Positions 6,987 to 11,983 of a DNA stretch of 11,983 bases are shown here, piece after piece. A program made the position numbers and the translations under genes. Every line of letters begins with the position of its first letter. Position 1 is the first letter of the stretch. This DNA comes from Nitrospirota bacterium (GTDB taxonomy: Bacteria > Nitrospirota > Thermodesulfovibrionia > Thermodesulfovibrionales > Magnetobacteriaceae), in assembly GCA_015233485.1 (NCBI GenBank), contig JADFXO010000092.1:1-11983 (forward strand), written 5' to 3'. Below the pieces are notes generated by a model that saw nothing but the letters and a program-made list of their open reading frames with translations, did no database searches and had not been told where the DNA came from.

Positions 6987-8825
6987 CTATTGTTTTGAGC
7001 CGCGTTTGCCGATAAGCGCAAGCGCGCCTTTTTTATTATTTGCGGCTTCGGCGTAATCGGGGTTTATCGAAAGGGCCTTGTCAAACATCTCAAGCGCCCC
7101 CTCGGGATTTCCCGTCAGGGCCATAACCACACCCACGCCGTTGAGGGCGCCGGGCAGCTCTGGATTTATCTCTATGGCATGTTTATATTGTTGCATGGCC
7201 TCGTCAAGCCTGTTTTGTTTCAGCAGAAGATTACCATAAGCGACGTAGGATTTAACATAGCCCTGATTAATCTCTACTACCCTCTTAAAACGTGCCGCCG
7301 CCTCATCGGGGAGGCCTTTGTTCATAAGGGCGAGGCCAAGATTGTGGATAGTGTCGCAGTCGGCGGGACTTATACGCAGGGCGTTTTCATAACATTTGAT
7401 TGCATCGTCGTACCTTCCCATCTCAGCATAGATTATGCCCAGGTTATAGTACGCGACCTTATTGCCGGTGGTGACATCTATGGCGCGTTTAAACAGGGTG
7501 ATGGAGTTGTTCCAGTACTGAAGCTGTCTCTTAGTGGAGACGATATAAAACGAGAGCAACAGTGCGGCCGCGGCGGCGATTACAAATCCATTGCGCCGGT
7601 AGCTTTTTAGTAACGCGGGGACACCCACTGCGGCTATAATAAACAGTCCTACAGAGGGCATATAGTTATACCTGTCCGCCATGGCCTGTCCTCCAACCTG
7701 GACCAGTCCGATGACCGGCACAAGCGTTCCCAAAAACCAAAACCAGCCCGTAAATAAGTATGGGAGTTTTATTGCCTTGCCGATTGCCGCTATGCTGATT
7801 AGTATGACAATGGCCGCCGCCGCGATTGCCTGTAATGGGGGGATTTCGGGCGGCAGGAGATATAGTATGGACAGTTTATACGGGAAGATAGTGTTAAAAA
7901 TATATTTTACATAAGATATAACCGCGTTTTCTAACCGGAAGCCAAATGGCAATCTCTGAAGAGATACCACAGAGTTGCCGCTTTTCTGAGCAATCAGCGT
8001 TACGATAGCAGATAACGCGGAGATTATAAAAAGCGGTACCTTCTCTGCAATCAACGCCTTGAGCGGCCGCGCTTCATAACAATCCGGACGCGGCTGCGGC
8101 GACACGCCGCTCATCCTGCCAAGCGGCCAATAGTCTAATAACAGCAGTACAAAGGGTAACGTTACCGGCATAGGTTTTGTCATCAGCCCAAGGACGAAAA
8201 ATATTGTAACCAACAGGTATGTGGCCGTCTTCGGCCTTGCGGCATACCGCACATAGGACAACATCGCAATGATCCAGAAAAACGCGCTCAGGACATCCTT
8301 TCTCTCTGACACCCATGCAACACTCTCCACATGAACGGGGTGAAGGGCAAAGACTACGGCGATAAAGGCGCTCATCCAATGGCTGGCTAAGAGCCTCCGG
8401 AAGAGAAAAAACAACAGCACCGAATTAGCCGTGTGAAATAAGACATTGTTCATATGGTGCAAGCCCGGCCGAAGGCCGTAGAGCTCAACGTCCGCCATAT
8501 GGGAAATCAGCGTCAGCGGGAACCAGTTGGAATCGTAAAAGGCCGTCAACGCCCACACGGCGTTGTCCCGGCTCAGGCCGCTTTTGATATGTGCATTTTC
8601 TGTGACATAAATCCTGTCGTCGTAGCCGACGAAATCGAATCTAAGCACACCGGCATAAACGAAGAGCGTCAGGACGGCGATACAGACGGCCAGTATACCG
8701 GCAGTGCCGAAGGCCTTCGCAGCGCCGGAGGCCCCTGCCGTGCCAAACGCCACAGTCTCTGGCTGTCTGCCCCTGAGTTTACGGGCCTGTACGCGAGGGG
8801 CATCGCCGTTAATATGTCTTGCCAA
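6987..8825 (-). CDS. TMTC-like integral membrane glycosyltransferase (GT-C type) with C-terminal TPR repeats, paralog 4
   Basis: 612 residues if translated from the TTG at 8825. The N-terminal 43 residues are basic and low in complexity (AFGTAG occurs twice, at 26-31 and 38-43) and are absent from the other paralogs. No ribosome binding site is visible at the TTG. A GTG at residue 25 (8753), preceded by a weak AGAGA, is an alternative, so the start is uncertain. The body is clear: membrane helix about 44-61, DD at 69-70, NWFPLTLISHM, HPVHVESVAWVSERKD, KPMPVTLP, DYWPLGR, MADRY (382-386), then four TPR units from about 455 to 592 and a basic tail ending RGSKQ. The gene lies 42 bp downstream of the secreted DUF4412-like gene and 10 bp upstream of paralog 3, so the three probably form one operon. 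Confidence 0.88.
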   Translation of the reverse strand: MARHINGDAPRVQARKLRGRQPETVAFGTAGASGAAKAFGTAGILAVCIAVLTLFVYAGVLRFDFVGYDDRIYVTENAHIKSGLSRDNAVWALTAFYDSNWFPLTLISHMADVELYGLRPGLHHMNNVLFHTANSVLLFFLFRRLLASHWMSAFIAVVFALHPVHVESVAWVSERKDVLSAFFWIIAMLSYVRYAARPKTATYLLVTIFFVLGLMTKPMPVTLPFVLLLLDYWPLGRMSGVSPQPRPDCYEARPLKALIAEKVPLFIISALSAIVTLIAQKSGNSVVSLQRLPFGFRLENAVISYVKYIFNTIFPYKLSILYLLPPEIPPLQAIAAAAIVILISIAAIGKAIKLPYLFTGWFWFLGTLVPVIGLVQVGGQAMADRYNYMPSVGLFIIAAVGVPALLKSYRRNGFVIAAAAALLLSFYIVSTKRQLQYWNNSITLFKRAIDVTTGNKVAYYNLGIIYAEMGRYDDAIKCYENALRISPADCDTIHNLGLALMNKGLPDEAAARFKRVVEINQGYVKSYVAYGNLLLKQNRLDEAMQQYKHAIEINPELPGALNGVGVVMALTGNPEGALEMFDKALSINPDYAEAANNKKGALALIGKRGSKQ

Positions 8826-8867
8826 AGGCCGCTGCCAGTTCAGATTATAAACGGTTCAAGCTGATAA

Positions 8868-9629
8868 TCAATGGGCATCGCCGTCCTTTTCAGGTTTTTG
8901 CATTTCAGGTTTTTCCATTGGAGACCGCATCTGTCCGGGTGGGTTGCTTTTTCCCGCGCTATTCATTTGAGCGGGCATTTGAGCGGGGTTTAGTGAATTT
9001 ATAGCCCCGGCCATCAATTCCTGCATAGTGTTGACTTTTTTATAATCCTTAGGCACTTCAAACATTGAGGCTGATGCGGCTCCTACTTTTATATCTTTTA
9101 ATTCAGTCACTACCGATTGGTTATTGGCGCCGGGCATGATAGGCTTTTTCATATCGGACATCTTCATTTCATAGCGTATTATCAGTCCGCCAAGGTCAGA
9201 GGCCTCCCAAATAGTGGCCTTGTATTTATCATCAGGCTTGTCTTTTGCGTAGTAAACCGTTTCAGATTTTACGCAAGGGTGGCCGTCAATAGTTTCCTTG
9301 TCTATTTTTTTCTTGTCAAAAACCACGTTGCTATCGTGTATTGACGGCCCCTGGTTAGAGTCAGTTATGTGTTCAAAGTATACCTTGCCGGGGACATACA
9401 TCGAAACGCTTTTCTTGAGGGCCGGCATAGATATGCTGACCAGTCCCTTGATGGCAGGGCTTTCGGTGCGAGTCTTATCTCCCAGGTGGGCCATTTCGAT
9501 TGAGATGCCGGTACCCATCATGACCATCTTCCCTGTGTAGTTGTCCGGAGGGGCGGCAAACGCGGCAAACACGGAAACGCCAAGCACTAAGGCCGCAAAT
9601 AACAATACAATGGTAATCTTCTTCAGCAT
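8868..9629 (-). CDS. Secreted DUF4412-like (LolA-type fold) protein with a Pro/Met-rich tail
   Basis: 253 residues from the ATG at 9629. AAGGAG (9644-9639) is 9 nt upstream; a TTG at 9635 is in frame but only 3 nt from that site, so it was rejected. A Sec signal peptide (KK, then a long hydrophobic core) ends at VFAAFA-A, cleavage after about residue 25, with no lipobox Cys. The mature part reads as beta-strands of the DUF4412/LolA-like type: YTGKMVMMG at the start, K-T-R-T-E, a KxVSMYVPGKVYFE strand, D-G-H-P-C with one lone Cys, and an LFEVP-like MFEVPKDYKKV end. About 40 C-terminal residues are rich in Pro, Met and Gln. Expected location is the periplasm or outside the cell; ligand unknown. 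It probably leads the operon with paralogs 4 and 3. Its promoter, leader and signal peptide are duplicated in front of the neighbouring gene at 9829-10716. Confidence 0.82.
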   Translation of the reverse strand: MLKKITIVLLFAALVLGVSVFAAFAAPPDNYTGKMVMMGTGISIEMAHLGDKTRTESPAIKGLVSISMPALKKSVSMYVPGKVYFEHITDSNQGPSIHDSNVVFDKKKIDKETIDGHPCVKSETVYYAKDKPDDKYKATIWEASDLGGLIIRYEMKMSDMKKPIMPGANNQSVVTELKDIKVGAASASMFEVPKDYKKVNTMQELMAGAINSLNPAQMPAQMNSAGKSNPPGQMRSPMEKPEMQKPEKDGDAH

Positions 9630-9681
9630 TTTCAAACACTCCTTATCTCTTTGATTTGCATATCACCACGGCCAGTACACC

Positions 9682-9700
9682 ACGCGTATCAGAGCCGCGT
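9682..9700 (-). other. Possible leader hairpin conserved between the two cassette copies
   Basis: Within the roughly 93-nt 5' leader, ACGCG (9700-9696) can pair with CGCGT (9686-9682) around a 9-nt loop. In copy B the first arm is ATGCG, so a C-G pair becomes a U-G wobble and the stem is kept. Short and found by eye; no known regulatory RNA is recognised. Confidence 0.25.
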
Positions 9701-9728
9701 ACACTTATGATGCGAACTGTGTAGCGGG

Positions 9729-9737
9729 ATTATATCA
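9729..9737 (-). promoter_or_regulatory. Extended -10 promoter of the DUF4412-like gene
   Basis: On the minus strand TGATATAAT matches the extended -10 consensus TGnTATAAT exactly. The -35 region (TTTAAA/TTAAAA, 17-18 bp upstream) is weak, as is usual with extended -10 promoters. The implied leader is about 93 nt. The element is identical in the second cassette copy. Confidence 0.65.
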
Positions 9738-9774
9738 CAAATCGTCCATTTTTTTAAACCGCTGTGAAATGTTT

Positions 9775-9788
9775 TAAGCCGCGGCTTA
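9775..9788. other. 14-bp perfect palindrome TAAGCCGCGGCTTA
   Basis: It lies about 40 bp downstream of the stop of the gene at 9829-10716 and just outside the end of the duplicated cassette. On the minus strand it is followed by AAAAC rather than a T-run, so an intrinsic terminator is not supported. It could be an operator or part of a weak hairpin. Confidence 0.3.
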
Positions 9789-9828
9789 CGCAATCACGCA
9801 AACGCTACTCAGGGTTTATGCCCGTTAC

Positions 9829-10716
9829 TTATTTCCATTTTACACCAGTGGATGTCCACCCTCCGCCATTGCCGCTATAGTAATAATAACCAGAATAGAC
9901 ATAACCATCTGACCATGCTATGAGGAAACCACCATTCGTGAAATACTGGACGTAGTATGTACCGCCGCGAGATGTCCCTGATGTCACACTACCGGATTTT
10001 GTCCCAAAAGATTTGGGATTTTCATTATATATTTGGGTTATCGCCGTGCTTGCCGCTGTGTAGTAGTCGCTGCTTGTCTTCCAGGCTACCCCGCCGGCAG
10101 GATACCAATTCTTACCTTCAGTCCAATACATATATCCATCTGTCCATGCCAAAATAGCGGTACCAGTCGTATAGCACTGGGTATAGTATGTGCCACCAGA
10201 TATCCCTAATATCACACGCCCGGATTTTGTCCCAAAATATGTGGGATATTTATTATATATCATGGTAATTGCCGCACTTGCCGCGGTATAGTCGCTGCTT
10301 GCCTTCCACACTACCCCGTCATCGGCAGGATACCAATTCTTACCTTCAGTCCAATACATATATCCATCTATCCATGCCAAAATAGCGGTACCAGTCAGAT
10401 AGCACTGGAAATAGTATGTGCTGCCAGCATATGTCCCTGATGTCACACCCCAGTCTTTTGTCCCAAAATATGTGGGATATTCATTGTATATCTTCGTAAT
10501 TGCCGCAGAGGCAAGGTCGAAGTCCGATGTCCCCGATGAAAGCTGTAATTTAGTTATAAACGCATTAGGGGATGAGTTGTCCTTAATTGAGATGCCAGTA
10601 CCCATCATGACCATCTTCCCTGTGTAGTTGTCCGGTGGGGCGGCAAACGCGCCAAACACGGAAACGCCAAGCACTAAGGCCACAAATAACAACACCATGG
10701 TAATCTTCTTCAGCAT
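9829..10716 (-). CDS. Secreted chimeric protein: DUF4412-type signal module joined to three Tyr/Trp-rich repeats of about 77 residues
   Basis: 295 residues from the ATG at 10716, with AAGGAG 9 nt upstream. Residues 1-44 (signal peptide cut after about A25, then PPDNYTGKMVMMGTGISI) nearly copy the neighbouring DUF4412-like protein. At about 45-50 the sequence switches to NAFITKLQLSSGTSD, which matches the end of the last SBBP repeat of the protein at 10901-11983. Three repeats follow (about 65-144, 145-219, 220-295). Their consensus runs AI-x-x-IYN-x-YPTYFGTK-x-G-x-V, then GTYY-x-Q-x-F-x-TGTAILAW-x-DGYMYWTEGKNWYPA and a WK end. The third repeat is degenerate and ends in Tyr/Gly-rich sequence. 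Repeats 1 and 2 each have one Cys. Function unknown; the pattern faintly recalls LGFP-type cell-wall repeats, but I would not assign that family. Export is strongly supported; surface exposure is inferred. Confidence 0.85.
   Translation of the reverse strand: MLKKITMVLLFVALVLGVSVFGAFAAPPDNYTGKMVMMGTGISIKDNSSPNAFITKLQLSSGTSDFDLASAAITKIYNEYPTYFGTKDWGVTSGTYAGSTYYFQCYLTGTAILAWIDGYMYWTEGKNWYPADDGVVWKASSDYTAASAAITMIYNKYPTYFGTKSGRVILGISGGTYYTQCYTTGTAILAWTDGYMYWTEGKNWYPAGGVAWKTSSDYYTAASTAITQIYNENPKSFGTKSGSVTSGTSRGGTYYVQYFTNGGFLIAWSDGYVYSGYYYYSGNGGGWTSTGVKWK
10020..10540 (-). repeat. In-frame tandem repeats of about 228 bp in the chimeric gene
   Basis: The segment around GATACCAATTCTTACCTTCA recurs at about 10101 and 10329, a 228-bp period, with long near-identical stretches at the DNA level. 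Further copies occur in the neighbouring gene at about 10933 and 11164. High nucleotide identity within and between the genes points to recent amplification or gene conversion. The third unit (9829-10020) is diverged. Confidence 0.8.
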
Positions 10717-10857
10717 TTTCAAACACTCCTTAATCTCTTTGATTTGCATATCACCACGGCCGGTACACCACGCGTATCAGAGCCGCATACACTTATGATG
10801 CGAACTGCGTAGCGGGATTATATCACAAATTGCCCATTTTTTTAAACCGCAGTGAAA
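10586..10857 (-). repeat. Duplicated promoter/leader/signal-peptide cassette, copy B
   Basis: Second copy of the 9499-9769 segment, one base longer (an extra base between the upstream ATG and the ribosome binding site). It supplies the promoter, leader, signal peptide and first mature residues of the chimeric repeat protein. Its promoter-side end stops about 45 bp before the stop codon of the SBBP-repeat gene. Confidence 0.92.
10817..10825 (-). promoter_or_regulatory. Extended -10 promoter of the chimeric repeat-protein gene
   Basis: TGATATAAT on the minus strand, identical to the element at 9729-9737 and in the same setting. Both genes are therefore likely to be expressed under the same conditions. 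Confidence 0.62.
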
Positions 10858-10900
10858 ACTTGCCGCTAAACAAAAACATTGGGAATCTATGTTTCAGCAC

Positions 10901-11983
10901 CTATGTCTTCCATGATACCCCGCCGTCGGCAAGATACCAATTCGTACCTTCAGTCCAATACATATATCCATCTGTCCACGCTAAAATAGCGGTACTGTTC
11001 GTAAACCATTGGACATAAAATGTGCCGCCGTTATAAGTCCCTGTTGCCACACCACCGGATTTTATGCCAAAGTACGTGGGATATTCATTATATATCGTAT
11101 TAATTGCCGCGGTTGCCTTGCCATAGTCTCCGGACGCTTTCCACGCTGCTCCACTGTCGGCAAGATACCAATTCTTACCTTCAGTCCAATACATATATCC
11201 ATCTATCCAGGCTAATATAGCAGTACCATTGCTAAACCACTGGACATAGAATGTGCCGCAGCCAGATGTCCCTGTTGTCACGCCACCGGATTTTGTCCCA
11301 AAGTATGTGGAATATTCATTATATATCGCGGTAATTACCGCAGCGGCAAGGTCGGAGTCCGATGTCCCCGATGGAAGGTGTAATTTCGTTATAAAAGCAT
11401 TGCTGAGCGAACCTTTCTTAGCAGCCTGAAAGGCTCCGGTTGTCGCAGGGAAATCTGTTGAAGCTGTGGTGCCCGTTACATAGGCGTTGCCTGAGGAATC
11501 CACTGCTATGCCGGCACTTGAATCGCCGCCGCTGCCACCAAGATACGTAGAGTACGTAAGGGCCGCTCCGGTTGAGTTTAATTTTGCTATGAAGGCATTA
11601 GAACTACCCTTCTTCGTAGTCTGATAGGCGCCGGTTGTAACGGGAAAATCTGTTGAGTATGTGGAGCCGGTTACATAGGCATTGCCTGAGGAATCTACTG
11701 CTATGCCGGTGGCAGAATCCCCCATAGTCATATCTATATACTGGACACCGCTGCCGCCAAGGAATGTGGAGTACACAAGGGCGGTGCCGCCAGGGTTTAG
11801 TTTCGTTATAAAAGCGTTAGTGTTGAACGATCCCTTTGAAGATAGATAAGCCCCGGATGTTATGGGAAAATCTGCTGAGGTTGCGCTGCCGGTTACATAG
11901 GCATTGCCTGAGGAATCTATTGTTATACTGCTGCCAGAATCGCTGCGGCTACCGCCAAGATACGTAGAGTACACAAGCGCCGT
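10901..11983 (-). CDS. SBBP beta-propeller repeat protein with two C-terminal Tyr/Trp-rich repeats (5' end outside window)
   Basis: The frame is open to the window edge, so the start is not visible; the GTG at 11974 lies inside a repeat and is not the start. About 361 residues are visible. The first ~205 form three SBBP (beta-propeller) repeats with the pattern TALVYSTYLGG, GIAVDSSGNAYVTG, T-S/T-DFP-x-TTGAY and NAFITKLN-x-x-G. The full protein probably has more repeats and an export signal upstream. The last ~150 residues are two copies of the same Tyr/Trp-rich repeat (IYNEY-x-TYFG through DGYMYWTEG-NWYLAD to WK) as in the gene at 9829-10716, with a period of about 77 residues. SBBP proteins are usually secreted or surface-located. 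The protein ends cleanly at VSWKT-stop. Fold of the C-terminal repeats unknown. Confidence 0.87.
   Translation of the reverse strand, partial: TALVYSTYLGGSRSDSGSSITIDSSGNAYVTGSATSADFPITSGAYLSSKGSFNTNAFITKLNPGGTALVYSTFLGGSGVQYIDMTMGDSATGIAVDSSGNAYVTGSTYSTDFPVTTGAYQTTKKGSSNAFIAKLNSTGAALTYSTYLGGSGGDSSAGIAVDSSGNAYVTGTTASTDFPATTGAFQAAKKGSLSNAFITKLHLPSGTSDSDLAAAVITAIYNEYSTYFGTKSGGVTTGTSGCGTFYVQWFSNGTAILAWIDGYMYWTEGKNWYLADSGAAWKASGDYGKATAAINTIYNEYPTYFGIKSGGVATGTYNGGTFYVQWFTNSTAILAWTDGYMYWTEGTNWYLADGGVSWKT
11380..11983 (-). repeat. Three SBBP-coding DNA repeats of about 195-225 bp
   Basis: The core CTGAGGAATC with flanking sequence recurs at about 11491, 11686 and 11908, with the neighbouring ACATAGGC-TTGC segment. 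Each copy corresponds to one SBBP repeat (DSSGNAYVTG). Spacing varies because the middle unit has an inserted VQYIDMTMG-like segment. Confidence 0.75.

Larger units (their letters stand above)
9499..9769 (-). repeat. Duplicated promoter/leader/signal-peptide cassette, copy A
   Basis: Matches 10586-10857 with 12 mismatches and one single-base indel by hand alignment (about 95% identity). It spans from upstream of the -10 element, through the 5' leader and ribosome binding site, to residue 44 of the encoded preprotein. Similarity stops abruptly at both ends. Copy A drives the DUF4412-like gene. Confidence 0.92.

Noticed and set aside
6321..8379. Two alternative-frame minus-strand frames (6321-6743 and 8074-8379) that resemble each other
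   Set aside because: Both overlap the same region of paralogs 3 and 4 in the same shifted frame. Their similarity is a by-product of the paralogy of the real genes.
9630..9635. TTG at 9635 as start of the DUF4412-like gene
   Set aside because: It is only 3 nt from the AAGGAG site. The ATG at 9629 has a 9-nt spacer, and the same ATG is conserved in the duplicate cassette.
9829..11983. CRISPR-like array
   Set aside because: The repeats are 195-231 bp long, coding and in frame, with no short repeat/spacer pattern.
1..11983. tRNA or rRNA genes
   Set aside because: No cloverleaf with a GTTC-like T arm and CCA end, and no conserved rRNA segment was recognised by eye on either strand.

Overview
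The window looks like chromosomal DNA from a Gram-negative bacterium. Its proteins carry Sec signal peptides and include a PilZ-type c-di-GMP receptor, large membrane/TPR proteins, a LolA-like (DUF4412-like) secreted protein and SBBP beta-propeller repeats. This mix is common in Nitrospirota, Desulfobacterota and related environmental lineages. The assignment is an inference from gene content; no rRNA or other taxonomic marker is present. Almost every gene is on the minus strand, so transcription mostly runs right to left.

Layout. (1) 1-675: the 5' part of a group II intron on the minus strand, cut by the window edge just after the start of its reverse transcriptase/maturase. (2) 676-939: 5' exon and intergenic DNA holding a MITE-like element with perfect 28-bp inverted termini. 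(3) 940-4554: two adjacent minus-strand genes for TMTC-like membrane glycosyltransferase/TPR proteins, with a promoter-like sequence lying almost on top of the start codon of the first. (4) 4781-5281: the only clear plus-strand gene, a PilZ-domain protein with its own promoter-like sequence and an unusual insert between its two c-di-GMP motifs. (5) 5300-8825: two more TMTC-like paralogs, minus strand, 10 bp apart. (6) 8868-9629: a secreted DUF4412-like protein 42 bp upstream of that pair, probably in the same operon. (7) 9829-10716: a secreted protein whose promoter, leader and signal peptide are a roughly 95% identical duplicate of those of the DUF4412-like gene, joined in frame to three copies of a Tyr/Trp-rich repeat of about 77 residues. 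(8) 10901-11983: the 3' part of a protein with three SBBP repeats followed by two copies of the same Tyr/Trp-rich repeat; its 5' end lies outside the window.

Working model (inference): the four multi-spanning enzymes are paralogs of a GT-C fold family whose eukaryotic members O-mannosylate secretory proteins. The neighbouring exported, Ser/Thr- and aromatic-rich repeat proteins are possible acceptors or surface partners, and the PilZ protein could link the locus to c-di-GMP. The best-supported unusual observation is the cassette duplication that created the chimeric gene at 9829-10716. The TMTC/repeat-protein link rests only on proximity.
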